Source of the DNA: Nipponacmea schrenckii
Taxonomy: Eukaryota > Mollusca > Gastropoda > Lottiidae
Assembly (NCBI GenBank): GCA_030562195.1
Contig: JAUJPP010000007.1
Coordinates: forward strand, 30,315,769-30,379,768
Length of the DNA stretch: 64,000 nt
Direction of reading: 5' to 3'
The position numbers were made by a program, and so were the translations under genes. Positions 33,615-45,758 of the stretch are shown here, piece after piece. The notes under the pieces were generated by a model that was given only the letters and a program-made list of their open reading frames with translations, was not told where the DNA came from and searched no databases. Position 1 is the stretch's first letter; each line of letters begins with the position of its first letter.

Positions 33615-36600
33615 ATGCCTCTCTTTAGGAAAAGGTCAACACCAAACAAAACAATATCTCTGAACAAATTCGAGAGGAGAAATGGGACTACCAACCCAGT
33701 GTTTACTACAGATAGTAGTTTATCAATCACAGAAAATGGTGCTACACCAGATTCGCTTGAACAAGCATCATCGTCTAACGGTGGACCACCTTCTGGAAAT
33801 TCACCCCAAGAGACCGTTCAACCAGAAGCACCCCAGTTAAAACAAACCTTAAGCTTGATTCACTGTGCAGCCATAATGATCGCTGTAACTGGACATTCTT
33901 CAGTTTTCATAGCACCAACGTCTATCTTAAAATTCGCAGGTTCCCCAGGAGCTGCTGTCATTGTCTGGTTAGTTGGTGGACTCATCAATATGGGACTAGC
34001 TCTATGTTTCGCTGAACTTGGAACAATGTTTCCTACTGCTGGTGGACCTTATGCCTTTGTCATGAAAGGATTAGGACCTTTACCAGGATTTCTTACAATG
34101 TATGGATATGTCGTTCTGATATCTGGACCATTTTGGGCATTTTTGGCCTACACAGCTGCTTTGTATCTGATTAAACCGGCATTTCCCGATTGTGAAAACG
34201 ATTCTGTGAATCTAGGAGTAAAACTACTAGCTGGATGGATTATGAGTAAGTTTCTATGTTTGAAATGGCATGTTCTATACATGTACCAAACTTCTTTGTA
34301 AAACGCAGAATACTAGGGGATACTTACATGGCACACTCTACCCTGGTTCTATGATAGGAGCTACATGATAGTTCGTGGTTTATTGTCCAGTACGAACAGG
34401 TGGACGATGTTTTCCATTGTAAACCCGTCTAACCGGCATACTGCGATGGGAAAGACTAAATATAAAAAAAAAACAAAAAACAGACAATTTGTGAAGGATC
34501 ATCCTTTTCATTCATTCCTATACAAAATTTTTTAAACGAAAACATAGTCTAGATCTAATACATTAAATATTAATCTCTTATAATGCCTTATGCGAGGGCC
34601 TTACTCACGGAGACAACGGCTTAGATCTTGTTTTAGCCCAAACTTATTACTGGATTGCACATTGCATCTCCAAGAAGTTATTAAAGTGGCACATTTGATG
34701 ATGGTTTTCAATATTTTAGTTACGTTAGTGGCGGCTAATTGTGTTTATATGAAGTATGTCAGAAGATTACAGACGATCCTATCTAGTACCAAAATATTTG
34801 CATTGTTGATCATAGTAATTGGAGGGATTTATGAATTAGCTCGAGGAGAAACAGATTATCTTGAATCACCATTTGAAGGAACATCTGAAGAACCTGGTGG
34901 AGTCGCCTTAGCTATATTTTATTCTATATTTTCATACGGTGGTTGGTAAGTATAATAGCTATTACATGTATATTTTATTCTATATTTTCATACGGTGGTT
35001 GGTAAGTATAATAGCTATTACATGTATATTTTATTCTATATTTTCATACAGTGGTTGGTAAGTATAATACGTTGGTTGGTAAGTATAATAGCCATAGCTA
35101 TATTTTCTGAGGGTGTATAGGTTATACTTAAAGATTCATAAATATTTCACTGTGGGCATATGGATATAGTTTGGACATGTCAATGTACTATGCAGTACCC
35201 CCTCCCCATCCCAAACACAGTTAGTTTAGTTTTTGTTGTATCTTTACAGGCAAATTATGACGACGTTGACAGAAGAAGTTAAACGCCCAGGAAGGTAATA
35301 GTTATTCATTTAATAAAAGGGATATTAATTGTCAATAATTCTCAATAAATTACATTGAATAACCATTCAGCACCCTGCATATCACAACAGGGATCCATAA
35401 TAATCATCTACCAGCCACACCATCTATCGTTGTGTTTGGTCTATTTCATGCCAATATAGTTATGACTATGCTCTATATTTACAGAGATCTACCTAGATCA
35501 GTGTACATTGCTTTCCCGATTGTCATTATTAAGTATATCCTGACCAATATTGCCTATTTTACTGTGATATCTCCTCGAGAATTACTGGGTTCTACAGCTG
35601 TGGCCTTGGTAAGTGTAACTTTTTACGTGTTTCGAAGTTTTGTACTATGACCACGCTAGGAAAGGCACCAGTGTCTTTAGAAGCTAATATGTAAAACAGC
35701 TTATCAATAAACCAATGAGAGAACTCCACTAATCAGCTCTCAAGATATCTTCTATCTGTGTACTCAAAGTTGATTAAAGTATGAATTTATATACTAGTAT
35801 TATGTACCATTTTCAAAATTGATACAAAACAAGAGTGTTCTTTCAGTTATTTATGGATAGATTGTATAAACCAATTACAGCTTTAATATCAGTTTTTGTA
35901 GCCACGACTTCCATTGGAGCTTTAAATGCTTCCATTATGGGGCACTCAAGGTATGTGTAAGAAACTTTGTTTTTCCAATCCATGCGTTTAAAGGAGGAAC
36001 AACTACATACAATTCAATATAACCTGATATAATACATAATCCTTAAGCGACATTTAGGGGTAAAGAATGCATTAAATAACGGAACACACCATAAAATTGT
36101 GTTCCGTTATTTAATATAATACATATATTTCCAATTTTAAGGAGTAACAGCTATATACAATACAGTATAATATAAATACATCAACCCTGTTTTTGTTCTT
36201 GTAGGTTATTATTTGCTGGTGCAAGAGTTGGTCATATGCCTATTATACTTGGAATGATTCATACTAAATACTTAACACCTTGGCCAGCTATATTTTTATT
36301 GGTAAGTTTATATTGGTTCTAATGGGCCAATCATTCGATAACACATTTCTTTAGTACTTTTCGTGCTATATGCAACTGAATACATTTCATTTTGGCATTT
36401 TTTTAAATATTATTTTTCATTGTCTATTAAATTCGCTCAAATGGGAGACATACAATTCTAATAAACTTTTTCTGAGACTTGAGAAATAGTTCAATTTGCG
36501 ATCAGCGTTACTTCAATACACGTAGTTCTAATTGATATTTCAGCTTGGTTGGTCTCTAGCGATGTTATATGCTGGCGGTCTAACAACGATGATAGAATTC

Positions 36601-37197
36601 ATTTCCTTGTTTTCGACTATCATGGGAATTGCTGTAGTGGTAACTCTCTTGTATCTGAGGTACAAACAACCACAACAGCCCAGACCATATAAGGTAAAGT
36701 TTTTGTCCAAAATTTTAGACTTCGATAACGGTTCCTGCCAACTAACGATTTAAAGCATCATGCATCAGATGGATGTCAATCGTCAAGAGCATAAATACCC
36801 AGCAATTTAACCCCCCTACTACCACCGGGAATCAACTCTATGTACGATGATTTATCGGTGGTCGCTGTGCTAAAGTTGGTTTAATACTTGAATTATAGCT
36901 CAGGTACCTACAGATGCTGTGAGTTGAGTTGAATCTTGATCAGTAGAGAGCAGTCCTTTATGTGTGCTCTTCAATGAAACGTAATAAATATTGTTCATTT
37001 TTCAGACATTTATTATCATTCCAATAATAGAACTATTGGTAAATATTGCTGTCTTAGTTCTGGCTATTTATCAAAAACCACATAAAATAGGTATAGGATT
37101 AGCTATATTATTTGCTGGTATACCATTATATTGGTTTGGTGTTTTATGGAGAAATAAACCAAAAGAATTTAAAGATTTAGTCGGTATGGAACCATAA
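33615..37197 (+). CDS. SLC7-type amino-acid transporter light chain, copy A (522 aa, 8 exons)
   Basis: Membrane amino-acid exchanger of the APC superfamily, nearest by eye to the LAT/b(0,+)AT light chains of heterodimeric transporters. Exons: 33615-34245, 34720-34945, 35250-35294, 35485-35608, 35847-35950, 36205-36301, 36544-36693, 37006-37197; all GT-AG with matching phases. About 12 membrane segments follow an 80-residue polar N-terminus. Family landmarks include [20 protein letters not shown] (helix 2), [31 protein letters not shown] and [10 protein letters not shown]. Cys193 in FPDCE sits where LAT1-type light chains carry the cysteine that links to an SLC3 heavy chain. The helix-1 motif is GHSSVF (93-98), where the family normally has GSGIF, so substrate choice may differ. 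ATG context is good (cacgATG). Substrate cannot be told from sequence. Confidence 0.95.
34330..34445 (-). mobile_element. Antisense SINE fragment in intron 1 of SLC7 copy A
   Basis: Read on the - strand, caatggaaaacatcgtccac, then ctgttcgtactggacaataa and acc match the middle of the SINE at 45759-46130. The copy is old and partial. Confidence 0.5.
34916..35085 (+). repeat. Tandemly duplicated exon 2/intron 2 boundary, copy A
   Basis: The end of exon 2 plus its 5' splice site is repeated. The true donor is at 34946. Copies of ggtggttg|gtaagtataat recur with donors at 35002 and 35058, and a truncated copy has its donor at 35079. The 56-bp unit is about 30 nt of exon plus 26 nt of intron. In the exon frame each later copy reads Y-G-G-W-stop, so use of a later donor would add a premature stop. 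Confidence 0.93.
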
Positions 37198-39068
37198 TTA
37201 TATTTTATACATGTACTTATAAAACAAAATGACCACAGCTTTAAGCTAGATAACTGAAGAAGGTTACGGGAACATTTTTCTGTAGAAACTTTCTGTAGCA
37301 ACTATCTGTAGCATCTATCTGTGAGCAACTATCTGTAGCAACTATCTGTAGCAACTATCGGCAGCAACTATCTGAAGCAACTATCTTGAGCAACTATCTG
37401 AAAAGAACTTAGTCTGGCAGAATCAAGGTGCTTATGTACTTTTATCAAATTTGGATGGTTGGTGGGAGTGTGCCTAGGTGATAGAGTTAGAATCAAAATT
37501 CGATTTTTTCCATAATGCCTCATTTTGTTTTTCAGAATTTTGGACTGTAACAGCACAGAAATTATTGGTACTAGTTAAGGGGACATGATATTGTACTCTA
37601 AAAATTGTAAATAGTGTTCATATTTTTAAATTAATTAAATAAATTTTTTAAATTATTTTCTTTACTTATCTTTAGTGACCATAGGTGATAGGTCTCATTA
37701 TGTCTTGTTGAATTGCATTTGGTAGTCCGACCATACATACTATACACAGGATCGTTCGAAATATTACAGCTGTAAATGAATGACAAATACAGTCAACAAG
37801 TTGATACAAATGGTTAGGGGAGGGGGAGGGAGGGGGTACGTGAACATGCGCAACACTGTACCGATGTAGCGGGGATGAAGAACAAAAAAACAAAATTAGA
37901 AGTAAATAAAACTCAGTGTATATTTCAAAATAGGTCGCCACATGAAAGCCTGACCAATTGAATTTGATATATCATGACTATGAAAATTTTGAACTTGTCA
38001 AAACGAAAGAAGACCAATTTTATTTTATCAACATCCGCTTGAATGTCACTGCACAACAAATAAAACAACTATTTTAAATATCCTTCCGCCGATCAATTCT
38101 CTCATTTTCTCACAAAATCTGAAAGAAAATGCAATTTCAGACATCAAATTCTAAATCTAGACCACAAATTTGTTTAAATGGGGGAGAAAGAGGATTTATA
38201 AAAATAGCACGGACTAAATTCGTACAATCAGTAGCATAATATTTTTTAGTGGTCTGAGTCCATATAGGCGAAGAGGTGGACATTGTGAACCACCATACTT
38301 ATTTCTGGAGATTGTAGCTGCATGTCTATGTTGATATAATAGATTCTTATACAAATACATCGTATATTAGTCGTACAAGTTATTTTTGAAAATTCATTCT
38401 ATTGTATTAGCATGATAATTTGAATATGGTCAATTTAAAAACCCATTAAATTCTAAAAGTTTCGTGGTTACCTGGTTTTCATATATATACTCCTTTTAAG
38501 CATATACGGGTGGGTACTATTTACCATCTATGTGAAATGACACGCTGTCGAGAGTGTGTTTATGGCCTATTAAACAGGCCTGAAAGTACATCAGTGTTGT
38601 GTTCTATATACTAACATGGTAACTACCTCATAAATTTGAATTATTGGTCGTGTGGTATGGCCTGTACGATGTTAGACAAAACCGTTACACTATGCAGTAT
38701 TATAGTCAAATATATCAGTGGCGTATTATAGACATATATCTCCGATGTTTGCATTATCTGTCTTGATTCATTAACTCCTACAGGTAACGATCGATTGGCT
38801 CCTTATGTGAAGAATTATCTGCAACAAGGATAGATAAATATTATTTCAACTTCCCTGCACATGTATGTCAATGTCAAAAAACGATCAAATGAATGCCATT
38901 GTATAAAGGTGTTTTTTTCTTAAATGAAAACCACGTGTTATGATATCCGGGATGTATTGTTGAGATATAAGGTATAGGTGGTTAACTCACAAGTGTAAAC
39001 ATAGGCTACTTAGATGGTTGGAAATATTTCGACTCCAAAGATAGTGAGATAGACTGTTAGGGAAAAGT
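37198..39068. other. Copy A 3' UTR and intergenic spacer before copy B
   Basis: A short 12-13-bp repeat (tctgtagcaacta) lies at about 37295-37395. An AATAAA occurs near 37638 in attaattaaataaattttt and probably ends copy A. Beyond this I see no gene. A C-poor/G-rich piece (ggggagggggaggga) sits near 37815. Confidence 0.55.
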
Positions 39069-42000
39069 ATGGAAAGTGAGACAATGGAGGGCAAATGTCA
39101 AAAGTTTTCTAACGGTGAGGTCGATGATTCCGAAAACTCCCCTGAGCTTATTATTGATGCTCCAGGGCCTAAGTTAAAACAGTCCTTAAGTTTAATTCAC
39201 TGTGTTTCTATTATAATCGCGATTTCTGGACATTCTGCTATATTTATTTCACCTACCGCTATCTTACAATCAGCAGGTTCTCCAGGTGCTGCTGTCATTG
39301 TCTGGTTAGTTGGTGGACTCATCAACATGGGATTAGCTCTGTGTTTCGCTGAACTTGGAGCAATGTTTCCCACTGCTGGTGGACCTTATGCCTTTGTTAT
39401 GATAGGTCTCGGACCCTTACCGGCATTTTTGTTAGCATATGGATACGTTGCATTGGTATCTGGACCGATTTGGGCTTTTGTTTCTTATACGGCTGCTTTA
39501 TATATTGTTAAACCAATTTTTCCTGACTGTGAAACAACATCCATGGATCTCGGAGTCAAGGTGCTTGCTGGTTGGATATTAGGTATGTATTACAATATGA
39601 ATGTGTCATGTATATATAAATATACCATCTTACAATATATGCTATGAAACTCCCCAAGAGTCGCAGAGTTACATGATGTGTTTCAGTCAGCCCCATTCCT
39701 TTCTTCGCTAGTGAGACCCGTAACAGTACTTATACTGGACTTCTGAACTAATCAGTTACTAGTTTGAAGGTTGAAAGAACAAAAACTTGTTGACTAGCAT
39801 AATCATCAGCCCATGTCGGTGGATGTCAACATTCACAATAAAGAACATTTGAGCTTTAGATAATAAGGAGGGTTCATCAATCCGGAACACCTGATGGCTA
39901 TCTGTAGTTGATAGTATCATCATTTTTATTCGCAAATTCCTCGTCAGTGACTAGTTTAGGGGTCGATCAGGGGCAACGACATTCGCCAGGAGACCAAAGC
40001 AGGCCAAAAGTCAGAGGGGTGATGGCAAGGGGGGCAATGCCTTGTAATTTTTCTTGCCCCCCCCCCTCGGAAAAAAATTTGATAGTGTTAAATCAGAGGA
40101 TGCCATTTGTTCTGCCCCCCTCTCAGTAATCGATGCCCCTCCCCCCTAGTTTTGCAGGCTAGCTACGGCCCTGGGCCAAGGCCAATATTAAGTCAATATA
40201 TAAAATGATTAAAATTAAAAGTATTGTAAACGTGATTACTGATGAAGAAACAGGTAATAGTCCAAAATATGATTATCTAGTAAAGTTACGTGCCATAAAA
40301 TACATTTAATAGATAGTGTGGGATTAAAAATCTCAAGTTATTCTATTATATGATTTATATTCCAAGTAATTATTTTAAATTTTGAATTATATGGGAATAA
40401 TCGTGTGCAATATCCTGTGTTGTGAAATTTAATCATAGATTATCCTAGATATTCGTTTGTAACCAGATAATTTTTGCACTAAGTGACACAAAATAATATT
40501 TCTTCAACCTTTGTGAAATTCACCACTAGATAGATACTTTATTAATCAAATCATTAAAGAATTATGTTCTGTTACAATGCCATAAGTGAGGTAAGGGGGG
40601 TGGGGGCGATAAACTGCATCACTGACAGGGTTGAAACCTGGTTGAAAAATCTGAAAGTTCATCTCGACCTTTGCTGGAATTGTACCCTGGACCTTCAGGT
40701 TAGTTTGCAAGAGGAAACATAGGACAATCATATTAAACTAGAATAGACAAATATCATGCAATAATATTGTTTATTTTCAGTTACTGTAGTTGTAGCCAAT
40801 TGTTTATATATGAAATATGTGAGAAGAATTCAAACATTTTTATCAAGTACAAAGATCATGGCTTTACTCATATTAATCATTGGTGGAATTTATGAATTAG
40901 CTTTAGGAGAAACAGATTATCTTGAATCACCATTTGATGGAACTTCTGAAGAACCTGGAGGAATGGCCATAGCTATTTTTTATTCTATATTTTCATACGG
41001 TGGTTGGTAAGTATAATAGGTATATAGCTATATTTAATTCTATATAGTATTTACTTCTATATTTTCTTACGATGGTTGATAAGTATAATAACCATAGCTA
41101 TATTTAATTCTATATTTTCATACAGTGGTTGGTAAGTATAATAGCTATATAGCTATATTTTATTTTATACTTTCATACGGTGGTTGGTAAGTATAATAGC
41201 CATAGCTATATTTTATTTTATATTTTCATACGGTGGTTGGTAAGTATAATAGCCATAGCTATATTTTATTCTATATTTTCATACGGTGGTTGGTAAGTAT
41301 AATAGCCATAGCTATATTTTATTCTATATTTTCATACGGTGGTTGGTAAGTATAATAGCCATAGCTATATTTTATTCTATATTTTCATACGGTGGTTGGT
41401 AAGTATAATAACCATAGCTATATTTTATTTATATTTTCATACGGTGGTTGGTAAGTATAATAGCCATAGCTATATTTTATTTTATATTTTCATACGGTGG
41501 TTGGTAAGTATCATATCCATAGCTATAACTTATTCTATTCTTAAATTAAAACGTAATTTAAGTAAATTTAATGTATATACTTATCAATTTTCAAATCGGA
41601 TGAGATTAAGTAATGTTGGAATACAGTGCTGATGATTTAATAATTTTCACTTATATCGTTTCAATTAGATAACGTATTTTATGATACATATGAAATAATA
41701 CGTTTATGTATTATATTCACTTGGCAAGTTATAGACAAGTAATTTGATAATGAAGATGATTTAATAATCCAAGGTATCTTTATTTGATATTTTTTGCTAA
41801 GTATGAATACTATTTGTATATTCAGTGGAATTATGACATTTGAGAAAGAATTAAAAGCAGAGTAGCTTTTAATTTATCATAACGATTTTGTAATGAACCT
41901 AGCATTTAATATCATCAATTATACAGGTTGAACATTGTAGTTTAAATCAATCGTTCACGATCAGTATATATTTCTCTACCTCTTATTACCATAAAATATT

Positions 42001-44921
42001 GTTTGATTAATATCGTATTTTTCACCCTGATCTCACCTAATGAATTAATGAAAACCTCGGCAGCCGCTCTGGTAAGTATATATACTTACATCTTTGACAT
42101 ATGATCGAGAATTTGTTCTGTGATCCACCTCATGTCGCTGACACATGAAAGTGAAGAGCATAATTCAGACCTAGATTTCAAACCCTAATCAATCAAGAAG
42201 GGAAAATGACAAAGTGTACAAGAAAGCTGACTAAATTATCAACTACAATAAGTACAATGTACGGCCAGAATCTTACAATACTATACTATACTACATGTAT
42301 ATGGAAAATATCGTAGCACGTAAATGGTGGATGAATTGATTTCGTTTGTTTCCGGATCCATGTGTATTTGCATTTAAAGCCAATGAACACTGGACCAACT
42401 TAATAGCTTTTGATATATGCATTTTCACATTTTACTAGTAATCCATACTTCAAGGAAAACCATGCGTAGGAGCGACCGATGCTTTGAATCTATTGTTTTG
42501 AGTGGATAGGATATAAATTTGTCACCATTGAATGAATGGATTTCTTCCAAGCCTGTTTTAGCCACAGAAATGATGCTATAGGAGTGCAGGGAGGTATTTT
42601 CACTTTTTTACATTTTAGTTGTTTACAGAAAGATTATATCGTCCACTGTCTGTGCTGATGTCAGTTTTAGTAGCTACGACTTCTATAGGTGCTTTAAATG
42701 CCGGTATAATGGGACATTCGAGGTAAGACCTGAAATCTTTATCGCCCCTTCTGGCCTCATAACTCACGAGGTTTGTCGTATCCTTCTTCTTTAACCTTAT
42801 TTTATACTTTTTTCAGGTTGTTATTTGCCTGTGCCAGAGTTGGTCAAATGCCCAGCTTGTTTGGTATGATACATGTAAAATATTTGACACCTTGGCCTTC
42901 CATAATCATTTTGGTAAGTCCTTCTCCGAATCTTCCTGTTATCATTATATCATTGGGGAAAATTTTTTTGTCTGAGAAATATGTTATACATATCATGCTA
43001 TCGTTGTTTAAAACTGCAAACACCAAAATCTTTCAGAAGTTCTTGTAATTTAAATTGCTCCACACTTAGATAAATGACTGTTCGAAACAGATTTCAATTT
43101 ATTTCGTCATCTCTCTGTTACTAAATATACACACATATTTATATACTTTATTTTTAATGGCCCCTTTAACATTGTCGTGTTTGTTTGAATAGATGATATG
43201 GTCTTTTATTATGTTATTCACCGGTACCTTAACAATCATGATGCAGTTAACAGCATTCTTTTCAATAAGTATGGGAATAGCCGTAGTTATAACTCTCCTG
43301 TATCTGAGATACAAAGAGCCAAAGCAGTCCAGACCATATAAGGTATGTAGGCAATGAACATTTGAGAAGGCGGCTTTGGGTGGCATTAAGCTGTGTAAGC
43401 CTATCACAGCCTTCTGTAACCTTACAGAAAATGCGAGAAAGACGATCTCGGTAACGTTTGTATGATCAAGGGAAATAACTTCTATTGTATCCATTCGGGT
43501 TGCTGCAGAGATCGACTTAGGTTCTCTGGCCATGCATCTGGTTTGATATGCGGTCTTTACTAATATAGCATTTCAGCTTTAGATAATGAAAGAAATACCA
43601 TTCCTATGGCTCGTCGAACAAATTCAAATTGTTGCAACCAAATTCGAATTTGATATAAAACTTATAAATACATTCTTTTGCTTTTCAATTTGTATTTGGG
43701 GCTAAAATTCTTTGCTTTTTGTATTTTACAGACCTATTTAATAATACCGATCATGGAATTGTTAGTTGGCATAGGTTTACTAGTTCTAGCGATTTACCAG
43801 AAACCATATACAATCGGCATGGGACTGCTTACTATACTTTCTGGCGTTCCTCTATATTGGTTTGGTGTGCTCTGGAAGAATAAACCTAAGACATTCACTA
43901 ATTTTGTCGGTAAGAATCTTTGCATAGAAATCATTAAATTTCAATTTTCGGTAATAATAACTTTAATTTACGATTTTATGTTGACTTATAAACCTATGCC
44001 GGCAAATCTCTTTGATGTTGACAGGTAATTCTTATCGCGGAATAAACTCTCAAGAAGCTTAAAGTCGGGAGCGGCTTTGATAATGCTTAGGGGAATTTGG
44101 GGTTAAACTTGCTGAAGACAGGTTTTTATTCTGTTGTAAAAACCTTTAACCACAGTAACACAGGCGTGTTCGATTGTTTTCTCTGAATTTTTTTTTATTC
44201 TTTTTCATTTTCAGTGTTTATTTTTATTTTTATTGTAATTATGTAAAATAGAAAAAAGAAATGGAAAATTTGACGGTTTATAAGTTCGATAATGAACCCG
44301 GTCGCGTGTTTACTGGGATATAGAAAAACCTTGAGCTCGAAGTCGAGCCAAAACCCCTCAGGCCCCGCCTTCGGGTTTTTACACGGCTCGACTTCTCTCT
44401 CGCGGTTTTTCTATATCCCAGTAAACACTTGACCTCGAGTCATTATCTTATACATAATATTCATCTCGAGAGGTTTACACCAAGGTAGCTAATAATTCCG
44501 ATTGCTTCGTTTAAGACTATATGCGCTATAACATATATTATTTCGCAAAGTCTTTTTGAAAGGAGACGGTCCATTTGATATGGTATCACCAATAAACACT
44601 ATCCAGATTCTAAACTTTGGATAAGTAATAGACGAACGAAAAAACGTGATCATAGACTACGGAAGTGTTTCTTAGTAAGGCACTTACTAGTAGCCGGAAC
44701 GTTAGACGATAGGAAAATAGTATATAATATATATTTAAAATCTGAGGTATTCGTTACATGTACACATTGAATGGACGCAGAAATGGTGCTAGTTTAGTCT
44801 TCAGATGAATCATCTGTAGAAGAGATAATGAATAGGTGCCCAAATTTATAAATAAATTTATTTTTCAGACAACTGTACCGTTGCAATGCAGAAGATGTTC
44901 AATTTGGTGAATGGAACATAA
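39069..44921 (+). CDS. SLC7-type amino-acid transporter light chain, copy B (tandem paralog, possibly disabled)
   Basis: Tandem duplicate of copy A. Clean exons: 39069-39582, 40781-41006, 42619-42722, 42817-42913, 43193-43342, 43732-43909. A likely last exon at 44869-44921 follows a good donor (gtcg|gtaaga) and a good acceptor (atttttcag), ending NGT-stop; without it the frame reads through to 44028. Exon lengths of 226, 104, 97 and 150 nt match copy A exactly. Helix-1 motif is GHSAIF (54-59); Cys154 in FPDCE is kept. The polar N-terminus is shorter. Exons matching copy A exons 3 and 4 are recognisable at about 41826-41862 and 41960-42072 but look damaged, and no joining of them that I tried keeps the frame. 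So copy B may be a recent pseudogene, have an assembly error, or use splice sites I cannot see. The other exons look well conserved. Confidence 0.8.
39950..40185. repeat. G/C-run repeat fragment in intron 1 of copy B
   Basis: Contains ggtcgatcaggggcaacgac, aggggggcaatgcc, a run of ten Cs (40059-40068 region), tgcccccctctcag and gctagctacggccctgg. This is the style of dispersed repeat tails in animal genomes. A related G/C-run piece lies near 55085-55140. I cannot assign a family. Confidence 0.45.
40590..40710 (-). mobile_element. Antisense SINE head fragment in intron 1 of copy B
   Basis: On the - strand this reads ctaacctgaaggtccagggt, then acaattccagcaaaggtcga and gatgaactttc, matching the box B part and following body of the SINE at 45759-46130. 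The 3' half is missing. Confidence 0.8.
40965..41525 (+). repeat. Tandem array of the exon 2/intron 2 boundary, copy B, about 10 copies
   Basis: A 53-bp unit (about 41-43 nt of exon 2 end plus 10-12 nt of intron) is repeated after the true donor at 41007. Donor-equivalent positions are 41078 (mutated to gataag), 41132, 41187, 41240, 41293, 41346, 41399, 41451 and 41504. Eight of these nine keep ttg|gtaagt. Each unit repeats the coding text for [12 protein letters not shown] and then TAA in the exon frame. Copies between 41187 and 41399 are nearly identical, so the expansion is recent or homogenised. Confidence 0.95.
41826..42072 (+). pseudogene. Degraded exons 3 and 4 of SLC7 copy B
   Basis: After ttcag at 41825, the sequence reads like copy A exon 3 (GIMTFEKELKAE against [15 protein letters not shown]) but is shorter. 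The conserved Trp codon becomes Cys, and it runs into TAG where copy A has its GTAATA donor; only a weak donor (caga|gtagct) remains. At about 41960-42072, RSVYISLPLITIKYCLINI through SPNELMKTSAAAL matches copy A exon 4 and ends in a good donor (ctg|gtaagt). No AG acceptor stands at the expected place, the conserved R-D-L-P is lost, and a TAA lies just upstream in frame. Confidence 0.65.
44288..44447. repeat. Long nested foldback, about 160 bp
   Basis: The arm 44306-44348 (gtgtttactgggatatagaa, then aaacc) pairs with 44385-44428 (ggtttttctatatcccagta, then aacac). The loop contains a second hairpin (aaaaccc...gggtttt), and the outer flanks also pair (gataatgaacc with cattatc). It is GC-richer than its surroundings. 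It is probably a foldback/MITE-type element or recombinogenic palindrome; no coding potential. Confidence 0.85.
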
Positions 44922-45758
44922 GTTATAAACTTGCGTCTGTGGAAACTTAATAATTTTTGAGTTTTCCACAGGAGTTAAACATGGTGAAGCAGTAAATCCT
45001 TGTGGATATGGAACTTCTGAAAGCAGGTCGATGCGCTTAAGAGAAAACTTATTAAGTGTGAAACGGAGACAACTGATTTTATTGTCAAGAGTTCATCTTT
45101 ACCGACAGGTAGTTAGGATAAACAATCCTCATTAGGGCATCTGTATAATAATGATAATAATAATAATAATAATTATGATTAAACTGTTTATTATACTTTG
45201 GTCGGAATTAGGTTCAATACTCATTGCTTATCATGGTTCAGAATTAGGACATTGTACTGTTGAACATTTAGCCCATGGAAACAAACATAGACTCTTACAT
45301 GGTTCAGAATTAATGGTCCTCTAATACACGAGGACATGGTCCTATTCAACATTCAGCCCACGGAGACAAACATAGACTCTTTATTTTACATAGTTCAGAA
45401 TTAGGCTAACATACAAGGACATGGCCCTGTTCAACATTCAGCCTACAGGACAAACACTGAATGATATATTGGAAAAATAAATTATACGCAAGTCTTTTTC
45501 TATGAACAAAAAAATACACAAGTACGTGATGGGCAGATTACAAGTACATTTACATGACCGCAACACAAGATGTAAAGGCAATCATGATTTGGATAATATA
45601 TACCAACAACCAACGATGTGAGGACATACATACACAAGTATAAACAAAAAAGAAACAGCTACATTTTACAAGGATAACAACAGGTTCACTAGTCCGCCTG
45701 GACAGGGATCCATTCTACCAGCTGGTCATTGGCAAAACCTCTTTGCATTGATCTTTAC
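44922..45758. other. Intergenic, no gene seen
   Basis: Contains an (aat)n run near 45148-45172 and three imperfect copies of a block of about 75-90 bp around 45230-45470, each with atggttcagaattagg-like, acatg(g)tcctgttcaacatt-like and cacggagacaaacatag-like pieces. No coding region. Confidence 0.55.

Noticed and set aside
41339..41632. Open + strand frame of 97 codons
   Set aside because: Reads through the duplicated exon 2/intron 2 units in a frame other than that of the true exon.
43099..43533. Open - strand frame of 144 codons
   Set aside because: Shadow of the SLC7 copy B exon at 43193-43342.
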